A stretch of 64,000 nt of DNA from contig NZ_CP042301.2 of assembly GCF_007922615.2 (NCBI RefSeq), positions 1,860,001 through 1,924,000 on the forward strand, given 5' to 3'. The position numbers were made by a program, and so were the translations under genes. The DNA comes from Nitratireductor mangrovi (GTDB lineage: Bacteria; Pseudomonadota; Alphaproteobacteria; Rhizobiales; Rhizobiaceae). The notes under the pieces are model-generated. The model worked only from the letters and a program-made list of their open reading frames with translations. It had not been told where the DNA came from and searched no databases. The stretch's first letter is position 1, and every line of letters begins with the position of its first letter. Positions 20,001-27,165 of the stretch are shown here, one piece after another.

Positions 20001-20773
20001 CCGGCTCGCCCCACAACAAGCTGCAGTCACATCTGAAGACCGGCTCGCCCCACAACAAGCTGCAGTCACACCTCAAGACCGGTTCGCCGCACAACAAGGC
20101 GCAGTCGCATCTCAAGACGGGCTCGCCCCACAACAAGGCGCAGTCCCACCTGAAGACGGGCTCGCCGCACAACAAGCTGCAGTCGCATCTGAAGACCGGC
20201 TCGCCCCACAACAAGGCGCAGTCCCACTTGAAGACCGGCTCGCCGCACAACAAGCTGCAGTCGCATCTGAAGACCGGCTCGCCCCACAACAAGGCGCAGT
20301 CCCACTTGAAGACCGGCTCGCCCCACAACAAGGCGCAGTCCCACTTGAAGACCGGCTCGCCGCACAACAAGCTGCAGTCGCATCTCAAGACCGGCTCGCC
20401 CCACAACAAGGCGCAGTCACACCTGAAGACCGGCTCGCCCCACAACAAGACGCAGTCGCATCTCAAGACGGGTTCACCGCACAAGAAAGTGCAGTCACAC
20501 CTGAAGACGGGCTCGCCGCACAACAAGCTGCAGTCGCACAACAAGTCCGGCTCCATTAAGCCGCACAACAAGGCCGAATCTCACAACAAGATCGGCTCCA
20601 TCAAGCCCCACAACAAGGCCCAGTCACACAACAAGTCCGGCTCCATCAAGCCGCACAACAAGGCGCAGTCGCACAACAAGACCGGCTCGGTGACACCGCA
20701 CAACAAGCTGCAGTCGCATCTGAAGAAGGGCTCGTTGACCGAGAAGCCTCCGGCAATCCTGCCGAAGCTCTGA
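17054..20773 (+). CDS. Large exported protein with DUF11-like domain, inserted peptidoglycan-binding-like segment and His/Lys-rich tandem repeats
   Basis: This 1239-residue protein starts after AGGAGGAG and has a signal peptide cleaved near AFA|QE (residue 40). Residues about 45-570 look like a beta-propeller-type secreted domain (HGQLFVSDLETGMVHRLSLDG, GVMLVGERGG). From about residue 580 a DUF11-type repeat begins (DIDKTGAEECLPGTDC, FTITLTNNGPADFSG). It is interrupted near 697-751 by a segment like a peptidoglycan-binding_1 domain (YDPGPIDGIFGPQTQAAIEQ) and seems to resume at DLDSSNDLDCHDVE. Residues 784-1160 are 29 copies of a 13-residue unit, then four 15-residue units to 1220. The tail has no acidic residues except in one variant unit and the last few codons, so it is very basic. 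I infer a cell-surface or matrix protein; no function is known to me. Confidence 0.85.
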   Translation: MAATAFSFSYPRRPARRSSKPLAIATALLLGSTALVPAFAQETLSPGEAFATRFSGTTEITLADGTRLTLIDETGVVASAVDVRSPGYAADGRHWIDEPQHLQVTAGDVGQVFGIAIDDGAPANVYLTATSQFGLHRDPDNTDWLPGQFGDGGPGGVYVLKGDNGFAPELLTTITLDGRENTGAGLGNVAFDKAHGQLFVSDLETGMVHRLSLDGTEIDRFDHGVDGRAAFLDAITGENSTLAQIAFDPASTAAIDDCKDAGGADASFAATPSCWNYADFRRRVFGLAVFTNPLTNETRLYYAVAGGDGMGNPDWEAGSEDAQNTVWSVGLDENGGFDTADVRREIVLPEFGGDDATPRSVPDIAVSEGGVMLVGERGGVRNLGLDQPQPFAHPHAARVIQYTLVEDGFWVPLGRYDVGFNDRKTIGAPHIRANAAGGVDFGFGYDTNGAIDPERPYGSVWLSGDSLCSPDGPCTEPASGERTDIGEAHGIQGTPVEALDEVLPETALGAYPATGEPYPADALLASYMIDLDINVDENGNPLAVEALKHDATKIGDVEIVRGGPGAPAPDEPPAPQPQGYDLDIDKTGAEECLPGTDCNFTITLTNNGPADFSGPVYLWDVVEPEAAPLVDVIGTGWNCFDLGSGIQCYNPEVTLGVGESIEFALTLSIPDGYGSDLLTNCIGIQWLYAEDGSVDARPIQIALTLYGYDPGPIDGIFGPQTQAAIEQLQADNGLDPTGELDDETLALLYPGMVGIIGDLDSSNDLDCHDVETGEPTPIHSKWKSHLKTGSPHNKAQSHLKTGSPHNKLQSHLKTGSPHNKLQSHLKTGSPHNKLQSHLKTGSPHNKLQSHLKTGSPHNKAQSHLKTGSPHNKLQSHLKTGSPHNKLQSHLKTGSPHNKLQSHLKTGSPHNKAQSHLKTGSPHNKLQSHLKTGSPHNKLQSHLKTGSPHNKLQSHLKTGSPHNKLQSHLKTGSPHNKAQSHLKTGSPHNKLQSHLKTGSPHNKLQSHLKTGSPHNKAQSHLKTGSPHNKAQSHLKTGSPHNKLQSHLKTGSPHNKAQSHLKTGSPHNKLQSHLKTGSPHNKAQSHLKTGSPHNKAQSHLKTGSPHNKLQSHLKTGSPHNKAQSHLKTGSPHNKTQSHLKTGSPHKKVQSHLKTGSPHNKLQSHNKSGSIKPHNKAESHNKIGSIKPHNKAQSHNKSGSIKPHNKAQSHNKTGSVTPHNKLQSHLKKGSLTEKPPAILPKL
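19403..20533 (+). repeat. 29 tandem 39-bp coding repeats (unit SHLKTGSPHNK[LA]Q)
   Basis: Every unit is exactly 39 bases with no indels. Unit 29 starts at 20495, as predicted from the first at 19403. Variation is almost only Leu/Ala (once Thr) at position 12, and unit 28 has KKVQ in place of NKLQ. Synonymous differences (CATCTGAAGACGGG versus CACCTCAAGACCGG types) are shuffled between units, which suggests recurrent unequal exchange or slippage under protein-level constraint. Confidence 0.97.
20534..20713 (+). repeat. Four tandem 45-bp coding repeats (unit SHNK-x-GSIKPHNKAQ)
   Basis: Directly after the 39-bp array, four 45-base units encode 15-residue variants (SHNKSGSIKPHNKAE, SHNKIGSIKPHNKAQ, SHNKSGSIKPHNKAQ, SHNKTGSVTPHNKLQ). 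They share the S-H-x-K-x-G-S and P-H-N-K core with the main unit but carry two extra residues, so they are probably an older diverged form of it. Confidence 0.93.
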
Positions 20774-20844
20774 CCGCCCCAGCGACCGCACGGGAGCCAC
20801 AGCCGGCTCCCGTGCAGGCCCCAACGATCAGAATGGAGCACGCC

Positions 20845-21885
20845 ATGAAGCCGGCAACCATCCTGCCGCGGCGAAAGCCGCTCGCCCGCCTTTTCCTCGC
20901 CACCATCGCCGCGGTCGCTATCGGCAACGCGACGTCAGCGCGATCGGCCGACAACGCCATCACCACCAACGAGAGCTATGTCGAGCAGGTCACTCGCACG
21001 CCTTCGGTCGACATCACCGATATCGACGCCGTGTTCGACTACGTCTTCGCCCAGCTTGGCGACGAGGTCACCGTCTACCCGACCGAGAACTACTACTACT
21101 TCAAGTTCCTGCACGGAGCCGTGCCTTACGCCGGCAATTTCCGCCTCGACACCGCCGACCGTGACCGGGGCATCATCCACTTCGCCTATTTCAGCGAAAA
21201 CAACCCGTTCACCGAACAGAAGGTGTCGGAACATCGCGCCTATTCGACCGAGCACGGTGTGACCGTCGAGAAGAAGGACGAGCTCATCTATGCCGTCACC
21301 CGCGGCGAGCGGACCGTCACCTTCAAGCTCAACGACTTGCGCGGCGTCGAACCGCCGCCGTCGATGGTCGGCAAGAGCGAGACCTATCTCGGCCCGGTCT
21401 TCGACGAATCCGGCGTGCAGATGTTCCTGATGTGGAACCAGGACGCGAAGATGTTCGCCTATGTCCTCGACGAAAACGTTCCATCGGAGGACTATTTCCA
21501 GTCGGGCGCGTCCAGCCAGATCAAGATTGGCCTGAGGACCGGCTTCGCCTGGTACAAGGATCGCTATTACGATCGCTGGCTGCTCGTCGGCGTACGTGCC
21601 TACGAAACCTCGCTGAATACCTTCTTCGATGGTCCGTTCGACCAGCTTCCCGACAACTTCCTCAAGGGCGACGCGTTGCGCCGTGCGCTGCTCGAGCTCA
21701 GCCCGGAAGTGGAGGGCCAGATCGACCGTTTCGGCAATTCGCGCGATCTGACCGGGCGTATGCTGGTCGACCCTTACTTGCTCTACAATGAGGAAGACGA
21801 GCTCGCGATCCTCGACCAGTGCGCGGCCGCCGCGGTCGACGAGGAAACCTATTATCCCTGCTTCGCCATCGGGCAGAGCAAGTAG
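20845..21885 (+). CDS. Exported protein of unknown function next to the repeat protein
   Basis: I do not recognise a family in this 346-residue protein. A twin-Arg-containing N-terminus (LPRRKPLARLFLATIAA) with hydrophobic core and a cleavage region near RSA|DN (residue 35) indicates export. The mature part is acidic and aromatic-rich (ENYYYFKFLHG, FAWYKDRYYDRW), with two Cys near the C-terminus (DQCAAA, YPCFAIG) that could form a disulfide. ATG at 20845 was chosen because GGAG lies 6 bases upstream. The gene begins 71 bases after the repeat-protein gene with no terminator between, so the two are probably co-transcribed and may act together at the cell surface. The acidic partner could contact the basic repeats; that is speculation. 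Confidence 0.8.
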   Translation: MKPATILPRRKPLARLFLATIAAVAIGNATSARSADNAITTNESYVEQVTRTPSVDITDIDAVFDYVFAQLGDEVTVYPTENYYYFKFLHGAVPYAGNFRLDTADRDRGIIHFAYFSENNPFTEQKVSEHRAYSTEHGVTVEKKDELIYAVTRGERTVTFKLNDLRGVEPPPSMVGKSETYLGPVFDESGVQMFLMWNQDAKMFAYVLDENVPSEDYFQSGASSQIKIGLRTGFAWYKDRYYDRWLLVGVRAYETSLNTFFDGPFDQLPDNFLKGDALRRALLELSPEVEGQIDRFGNSRDLTGRMLVDPYLLYNEEDELAILDQCAAAAVDEETYYPCFAIGQSK

Positions 21886-21910
21886 CTCTCGAACGAGGTC
21901 GGCAACGACC

Positions 21911-21939
21911 CAGGCCGCCGGTTTCGCGCCGGCGGCCTG
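21911..21939. terminator. Bidirectional hairpin between convergent genes
   Basis: CAGGCCGCCGG and CCGGCGGCCTG form a perfect 11-bp stem with a 7-base loop, 26 bases past the exported-protein stop and followed by CCATTTCC. It lies between convergent genes and could end both transcripts. Confidence 0.7.
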
Positions 21940-21982
21940 CCATTTCCGGAACGCCCAACCGCCTGTCGAGTCCGGCGTGTTC

Positions 21983-22714
21983 TCAGCCGACCGGCTCGAA
22001 AGGGCTGGCAAAATGCCAGTCGATCAGCTGCGGCATCTGCGCCGCAAGCCGCGCCGGCCTGGGCTCCCCTTCCCGGATGATCACCGGGCGCGCGATCTCC
22101 GGCTCGCGCTCGCTAGACAGGAAACGCCGAATGGCGGCGTCGGCCTCCGCCGCCGTCAGGTCGAGCCGAAATCGCCGGGCCACCGCTGTCCCGCTGTCGA
22201 GCGCCAAAGCGGCATAGCCGCTCTCGCGCTCCAATCCGGAGAGATCGAGGCCGATCTCCTCGCCCACCTCGCGCGCCATGTTGGCCTCGAGGTCGAGGCG
22301 CCCGTCGACGGCATCCTCGGCCTCGAATGAACCTGAGGCGAAATAGACGCTGCCGGCGCTGAGCGTGTGCGCCGCCATCTCGATCGCTACCAGCGCGTTG
22401 TCGCGCGTCACCAGGATGGCGTTGGCGTAACAGTGCCGCAAGGCGCCGCGCCCGTGGCGCCGCCAATGCAGATAGGTCGAGTAGCGCACGGGATGGCAAA
22501 GCCCCTCAAGTCTGCCGTCCGAAACGGCCAGGCGCGAAAACATCAACATTCGCCCGTCGAAGAGCGCCGGTTTGTGAAGCCGCTCCTCCTCCCAGTTGCG
22601 GGCGATATCCGCGCGATGTTCTTCCTCATAGGCCGGCGGCGCGTCGTCGATCCGCAACTCCACCTCGGAGAGCGCGTGGATCCGGCCGGGCGTCATGTTG
22701 AAGGCTATGTCCAT
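21983..22714 (-). CDS. NUDIX hydrolase-like protein
   Basis: The 243-residue protein contains the second half of a Nudix box, ANMAREVGEEIGL, near residues 155-170; the first half is degenerate, because the usual upstream Gly and Glu are not at the canonical spacing. Family members hydrolyse nucleoside diphosphate-linked compounds. The ATG at 22714 lies 8 bases after the stop of the upstream endonuclease-like gene, so the two are co-transcribed and co-translated. A longer open frame upstream overlaps that gene and was not chosen. Substrate unknown. Confidence 0.8.
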   Translation of the reverse strand: MDIAFNMTPGRIHALSEVELRIDDAPPAYEEEHRADIARNWEEERLHKPALFDGRMLMFSRLAVSDGRLEGLCHPVRYSTYLHWRRHGRGALRHCYANAILVTRDNALVAIEMAAHTLSAGSVYFASGSFEAEDAVDGRLDLEANMAREVGEEIGLDLSGLERESGYAALALDSGTAVARRFRLDLTAAEADAAIRRFLSSEREPEIARPVIIREGEPRPARLAAQMPQLIDWHFASPFEPVG

Positions 22715-22722
22715 CCGGTCGC

Positions 22723-23835
22723 TCAGATCAGGTCGAGCGTGATCGCGATCGGACAATGATCGGAGGATTTCGGCCGGTCCCAGCCGATGCGCGGGTAGCG
22801 CTCGACGGCCTGTTCCGGCGGGAAAAGCGTCCGGTAGGGCTGGCCGGCACGGATGATGTCGGGCACCGCCGCGCCGTTTTCTTCCGCCAGCGCGCGCGAC
22901 AATAATATGTAGTCGAGCTGGCACAGATGCCGCTCCTCGGGTCCGCGCGTATGGTAGAGCGTCCAGCGGTCCATTTCGGGCCGGCGTTCGGCGACGTTCA
23001 CCGCGAAGCCGTCGCCGGTCAGGACGTCGAGCGATGACACTGCCTCGCGCGCGGGGGTGAAGCCGTAGCCGCTGTGGCGATCACCGGTGATGATGATGCG
23101 CTCCTGATAGTCGTTGAAGTCGCCGCAGATCGCCCATCGCGCCTCGGGCGCCTTCTCCACCCCGAACCGTTCCTCGATGATACGGCGCACCGCGCGCGCC
23201 TCGGCCATGCGCACCGGCATGCTGGCGTCGCGGCCGGAAAGCCCGTTGCGCGGGCTGCCCATGGACTTGAAGTGAACCGTGTAGACGGTGAACGGCCGCC
23301 CGCCGATTGCCAGGTCGAGCTCGAGGCAGTCGCGGCGAAAGATCCGCGCGTAAGGCTCGATGCCCAGTTCCCCCAGCCCGTCGTCATAAAGGCCGAAATC
23401 CTCGAAGGTGACATGCGCATGGCTGGTCATGCTCACGAATTCGATCGGCTCTCCGTGACGCGTTTCCGGGCGTAGCATTACCGCCACGTCGATGCCGCGG
23501 CTGTCATTTCCCGGGGTCATGTATTTGTAGCGGTAGCCATGGCCGACCATCTTGAACAGGTAGCCATATTCGAAGGCCTTCAGCGCTTCGATGTTGTCGA
23601 CCTCCTGCAGGCACAAGACGTCGGCCTCGGTGTCGGCGATCGCCAGTGCCGAGAGCTGCCGCGTGTCGTCGGTCTGCGCGATCGCCCGCGCGCGCTCGAC
23701 CTCGCGATATTCGGCCTCGTCCTTGATATCGTAGAGCGCCAGTGACCGGTCCTGCCACAACTCGTTGCGGTAGCCGGAAAAATCGAACCTGTTCATCAGG
23801 TTCTCGACATTGAAGCTGGCGAGGCGAAGCGACAT
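22723..23835 (-). CDS. Endonuclease/exonuclease/phosphatase (EEP) family protein
   Basis: A 370-residue EEP-fold hydrolase. It starts with [11 protein letters not shown] (Asn of the metal site), has [10 protein letters not shown] (metal-binding Glu), a catalytic-His region [14 protein letters not shown] (Asp-Phe-Asn) and the terminal SSDHCPIA (Ser-Asp-His). These are the hallmark motifs of Mg-dependent phosphodiesterases such as exonuclease III-like and extracellular nuclease-like proteins. No signal peptide is seen, so it should be cytoplasmic. It forms a two-gene operon with the NUDIX gene. Whether the substrate is DNA, RNA or a lipid phosphate is not decided by sequence. Confidence 0.87.
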   Translation of the reverse strand: MSLRLASFNVENLMNRFDFSGYRNELWQDRSLALYDIKDEAEYREVERARAIAQTDDTRQLSALAIADTEADVLCLQEVDNIEALKAFEYGYLFKMVGHGYRYKYMTPGNDSRGIDVAVMLRPETRHGEPIEFVSMTSHAHVTFEDFGLYDDGLGELGIEPYARIFRRDCLELDLAIGGRPFTVYTVHFKSMGSPRNGLSGRDASMPVRMAEARAVRRIIEERFGVEKAPEARWAICGDFNDYQERIIITGDRHSGYGFTPAREAVSSLDVLTGDGFAVNVAERRPEMDRWTLYHTRGPEERHLCQLDYILLSRALAEENGAAVPDIIRAGQPYRTLFPPEQAVERYPRIGWDRPKSSDHCPIAITLDLI

Positions 23836-24027
23836 GGCCGCGATCTTTGCCCTCTCCCGGCACCGGAGACAAGGCACGCGCGGGTTGTACCAGCGTATCC
23901 TCGTCGTTTGGCAGTTGATTTCCTCCCGTTCATCCCTAGTTCATGTTCCGGTAACTACGCTCGACATTTGCTTTCGCCTTCCGGTCCGACGGTCCGGCGA
24001 GGCGTTCGCGCAAGGAGGCTCAAAAAA

Positions 24028-24537
24028 ATGTTTCGAATCCCAGTCCTCGCCTGGTGTGCGGCATTGGTGCTCGGCGCGCTCGCGGCAGGCTCCTCGACCG
24101 CTTCGGCGGGCGAGCGCCAGTGGCGTCACAACGTCGATGCCGGCTACATGAACTGCGCGGGCGGCTCGACAGACTGCCCGACCGCGATCAACCGCTACCA
24201 CGGCCGCAAGGTGTGGCGCGGTCATCGTGGCTGGAAGCGGCACCATTTCCGTCCGCACCGCGAGTTCAATCGCCACGTCTATCGCAAACATCGCAGGGTT
24301 TTCCGGCATCGCGGCCCGCGCATTCACCTGCACGTGCCGATCATCCGCTACAGCGATCCCTACTATGTGCGCCGCTACCGCCACGTGGAGCCGCGCCACC
24401 GCTATCGCCGCTCGGCCGGCTTGTCGGAATCGCACATCCAGTGGTGTTTTGACCGCTACCGGTCCTATCGGCTTTGGGACAACTCGTTCAAGCCGTATCA
24501 CGGGCCGCGCAAGCAGTGCATTTCGCCATTTTACTGA
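24028..24537 (+). CDS. BA14K family exported protein
   Basis: A 169-residue protein with signal peptide (cleavage near TASA|GE, residue 27), a long His/Arg-rich middle region and a C-terminal BA14K domain ([19 protein letters not shown] ending in Cys-I-S). BA14K was described as an immunoreactive, lectin-like Brucella protein and is common in Hyphomicrobiales. The ATG at 24028 follows CAAGGAGGCTC. A strong terminator follows. The very basic middle portion is notable beside the basic repeat protein a few kilobases upstream. Confidence 0.88.
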   Translation: MFRIPVLAWCAALVLGALAAGSSTASAGERQWRHNVDAGYMNCAGGSTDCPTAINRYHGRKVWRGHRGWKRHHFRPHREFNRHVYRKHRRVFRHRGPRIHLHVPIIRYSDPYYVRRYRHVEPRHRYRRSAGLSESHIQWCFDRYRSYRLWDNSFKPYHGPRKQCISPFY

Positions 24538-24564
24538 ACCGTCCCGGCAACAATCGTGACGGCC

Positions 24565-24598
24565 GCGCCGCCCGCCCTCGGGCGGCGCATTCTTTTGA
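24565..24598 (+). terminator. Intrinsic terminator after the BA14K gene
   Basis: GCGCCGCCCG and CGGGCGGCGC form a perfect 10-bp stem with a CCCT loop, followed by ATTCTTTT. This is the best classical intrinsic terminator in the window. Confidence 0.85.
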
Positions 24599-24675
24599 GC
24601 TCTCCTGGATAGCTACGGCTGACCGGCCGACCCCACGCAACCGGCCGGCCAGCCGGGCGCCCGCAAGTTCTTTTT

Positions 24676-24966
24676 CTAGTTGAAGCGAACGCCGATCTCG
24701 CCGATCCCCCGCCAGCAGACCTCCGCCTGGTGCGAACCGGGCTCGCCGACGATGGCGAGCGTGAACCGCCGCGGCACACCCGTGGTGTCGCCGAAGGCAA
24801 GCTTGGCGCCGTGTTCGGAAAGGTTCTTCACCTGACACTCCGACGCGCCGTAGCCGTTGTTGAAGCTCAGCCTGCCGCCCTTAAGCACCCTGTGACGCAG
24901 TTCGGTGCGGCGGTCGGCGAAGATGCGCCCGTCGATGGCGATCGATTTCCTGGTAATGGGCATCAT
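24676..24966 (-). CDS. PilZ domain protein
   Basis: A 96-residue, single-domain protein with the PilZ-like pattern RRTELRHRVLKGGRLSFNN and, later, CQVKNLSEHGAKLAF. PilZ domains bind cyclic di-GMP through an N-terminal RxxxR and a (D/N)xSxxG motif; here NLSEHG fits the second, while the first is less clear. The ATG at 24966 is preceded by GAGGAG with 7-base spacing; an adjacent in-frame ATG lies at 24963. A much longer upstream reading frame is open but overlaps the neighbouring regulator gene and is not coding. Confidence 0.82.
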   Translation of the reverse strand: MMPITRKSIAIDGRIFADRRTELRHRVLKGGRLSFNNGYGASECQVKNLSEHGAKLAFGDTTGVPRRFTLAIVGEPGSHQAEVCWRGIGEIGVRFN

Positions 24967-25085
24967 GTCGAGTCTCCTCGCTCTCGCCCGGGCCACGATG
25001 CGAATTCCGTGCCAGCGCAAAGCGTGCCAGATCGGCACAGGTCTGGCCCGTACCGACATCGCGAACAGGTCTGACAAAGAGGTCG

Positions 25086-25964
25086 CTACGGCCGGCCTTC
25101 GGCGAACATCGCCCGGTATTGCCGTGGCGTCATGCCGCGTAGCGCCTTGAACTGGCGATTGAAATTGGCGAGAGAGTTGTAGCCGACGGCGTCGGCGATA
25201 TGGCCGATCGCCTGCCCGCTCCCCGAAAGCCGCGCACAAGCGTCCCCGACCCTCAGCCGCATCACATAATCGGAAATGCTGGTCCGCGCATGCTTGCGGA
25301 ACATGCGGTGCAGGCCCGAGGGGCTCAGCGCCGCCAGTTCTGCGAGGCGATCGTTGCGGATGCCCGCTGCGTAATGCGTATGGATGTGCAGCAACACCCG
25401 GTCGATCCTTTCCCGGTCATCCCGGTCATCCCGCTCGTCCTCGCGCGGCGGCGCGGTCTGCGACAGCCGTTGAGCCGCGCCGTCCTCGCCGAGCATCAGC
25501 AGCACGCGGACCAGAAGCAGGAAACGTTCGGCCGGTTGCGCCTTGAACAGCGCACGCACTCTCGGCCGGACACGCCCTGCAACGTCCGCCGAAAATGCCA
25601 GTCCGGCGGCGGCGCGCTCGGCCAGTTCGGCGACCGCGCCGAACTCGGCGAACCTGCCGCTCAGGTCCGAGACCCATTCGCGGCTGAACCACATCACCAG
25701 AGCGTGGTGCGGCCTGGCCGCATCGATCCTCTCGCGCGACGCCCAGGTGTGCGGCAGGTTCGGGCCGATCAGCACCAGGTCGCCGTCGCCATATTCCCCG
25801 ACATGGTCGCCGATGAAGCGCTGGCCGCGCGAATTCATCGTCAGGGTAAGCTCGAACTCGGGATGATGGTGCCACTCGAACGGCAGTCCCTCGTCGAGGC
25901 GGCGGTCGAGCCAGCTCCATGAGGCGTCGGGGATGACCGGCAACTTTTCCAGAAATGGCCTCAT
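25086..25964 (-). CDS. AraC family transcriptional regulator
   Basis: A 292-residue AraC/XylS regulator. The N-terminal cupin-like part (FEWHHHPEFELTLT, GPNLPHTW) is a ligand-sensing domain. The C-terminal 100 residues hold two helix-turn-helix motifs (LAELAALSPSGLHRMFRKHA and IGHIADAVGYNSLANFNRQFK) and end in GMTPRQYR. It is divergent from a phytanoyl-CoA dioxygenase-like gene 129 bases away and probably regulates it. I chose ATG at 25964; another in-frame ATG at 25985 would add seven residues. The frame stays open further upstream across the divergent gene, which is a shadow. Confidence 0.88.
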   Translation of the reverse strand: MRPFLEKLPVIPDASWSWLDRRLDEGLPFEWHHHPEFELTLTMNSRGQRFIGDHVGEYGDGDLVLIGPNLPHTWASRERIDAARPHHALVMWFSREWVSDLSGRFAEFGAVAELAERAAAGLAFSADVAGRVRPRVRALFKAQPAERFLLLVRVLLMLGEDGAAQRLSQTAPPREDERDDRDDRERIDRVLLHIHTHYAAGIRNDRLAELAALSPSGLHRMFRKHARTSISDYVMRLRVGDACARLSGSGQAIGHIADAVGYNSLANFNRQFKALRGMTPRQYRAMFAEGRP

Positions 25965-26093
25965 CAGGCGCTCTTTCCTCGCCATTTCGCAAGAATAGTA
26001 CCGAAATGTGCCATTCGAGTGCAACATCGCCGGCCCGCCCTGCGATAGTCTTGCCCATCGGCAATTGACGGTTGCGAAAGCAGGGAGGACGCC

Positions 26094-27032
26094 ATGCAGG
26101 AAACGATCGAGCGCGATACCCATCCTTCCACCTCGAAGGTGACGACGCAGCTCAAGGACATCGAAAAGACGTTGCCCCTGCGGGTTCTCTCGGAAGAGGA
26201 CTGGCAGCACTGGACGGCCAAGGGTTACGTCATCGTCCGCAACGCCGCGCCGCAGGCGAATGTCGAGCGCCTCGTCGATCTGCTGTGGCGCTTCGACGAG
26301 AAGGATCCCGCCAATCCGGCCACCTGGCATGCGCCCCAGCGGCGCGAGCACAAGATGACGGAGTTGAACAACACCGGAATGCTGGAGATCTACAATCACC
26401 AGTATCTCTGGGACAACCGCATGGAACCGCGCATCTACGACGCCTTTGTCGACATCTGGGACCGCGAAGACCTCTGGGTCACCATCGACCGGGCCAACCT
26501 CAACCCGCCGCGCAAGACCAGGGGCAACCCGAACGGCTTCATCCACTGGGACGCCGATACCTCCCTCAGGCCTCTGCCGATCGGCGTCCAGGGCGTGCTG
26601 AGCCTGAAGAAGCAGGACGGCGATGTCGGCGGATTCCAGTGCGTGCCGGAACTGTTCGAGAATTTCGACGAATGGGTGAAGACACAACCCGAAGACCGCG
26701 ATCCGATGCATCCCGACATCACCGGGCTCGACGTCGTGAATGTCGAGATGGATGCCGGCGACCTTCTGATCTTCAACTCGCTGCTCGCGCACGGCGTTCG
26801 CCCCAACCATTCGACCGACCGGGTGCGCATGGCGCAATATGTGTCCATGCAGCCCGCCGACTGGGACAATGAGGCCGAGCGTCGGGAACGCATCCGGCTC
26901 TGGCGCGAGCGCGATCACCCGCGGCGCGACGCCTTTCCCGGCGACCCGCGCGAATGGGAGAAGCACAATGCCGAGACCGCGCGCCTGACGCCGCTCGGCG
27001 AAAGGCTGCTCGGTCTTGTGCCCTGGAACTAG
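26094..27032 (+). CDS. Phytanoyl-CoA dioxygenase (PhyH) family protein
   Basis: A 312-residue Fe(II)/2-oxoglutarate-dependent dioxygenase. The metal triad is visible as His-x-Asp in GFIHWDAD and a distal His in LLAHGVRPNHS, followed about ten residues later by an Arg (DRVRMAQYV) that would hold 2-oxoglutarate. The family hydroxylates diverse small molecules. The start follows AGGGAGGACGCC. It is divergent from the AraC regulator and separated from the next gene by 133 bases, so it seems to be a single-gene unit under that regulator. Substrate unknown. Confidence 0.87.
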   Translation: MQETIERDTHPSTSKVTTQLKDIEKTLPLRVLSEEDWQHWTAKGYVIVRNAAPQANVERLVDLLWRFDEKDPANPATWHAPQRREHKMTELNNTGMLEIYNHQYLWDNRMEPRIYDAFVDIWDREDLWVTIDRANLNPPRKTRGNPNGFIHWDADTSLRPLPIGVQGVLSLKKQDGDVGGFQCVPELFENFDEWVKTQPEDRDPMHPDITGLDVVNVEMDAGDLLIFNSLLAHGVRPNHSTDRVRMAQYVSMQPADWDNEAERRERIRLWRERDHPRRDAFPGDPREWEKHNAETARLTPLGERLLGLVPWN

Positions 27033-27165
27033 GCGAACCGCTGGTTGACGCCTGGAACGCGCCGTCTCCGGCAACCGTTTCTGCAACCTGCGATTTGTGA
27101 TCCGTTTCACGGTTTCGCGTGGCGGCCAGTCCTATCCTGCCCGCAACAGACCGGGAGGACGGACG

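Noticed and set aside
19297..20571. Long Cys-rich reading frame on the minus strand across the repeat array
   Set aside because: The unit length is a multiple of three, so all frames stay open; this is a shadow of the plus-strand repeats, with no start or ribosome site.
19403..20713. CRISPR array
   Set aside because: The repeats are contiguous 39- and 45-bp units without unique spacers and stay in one reading frame of a larger gene.
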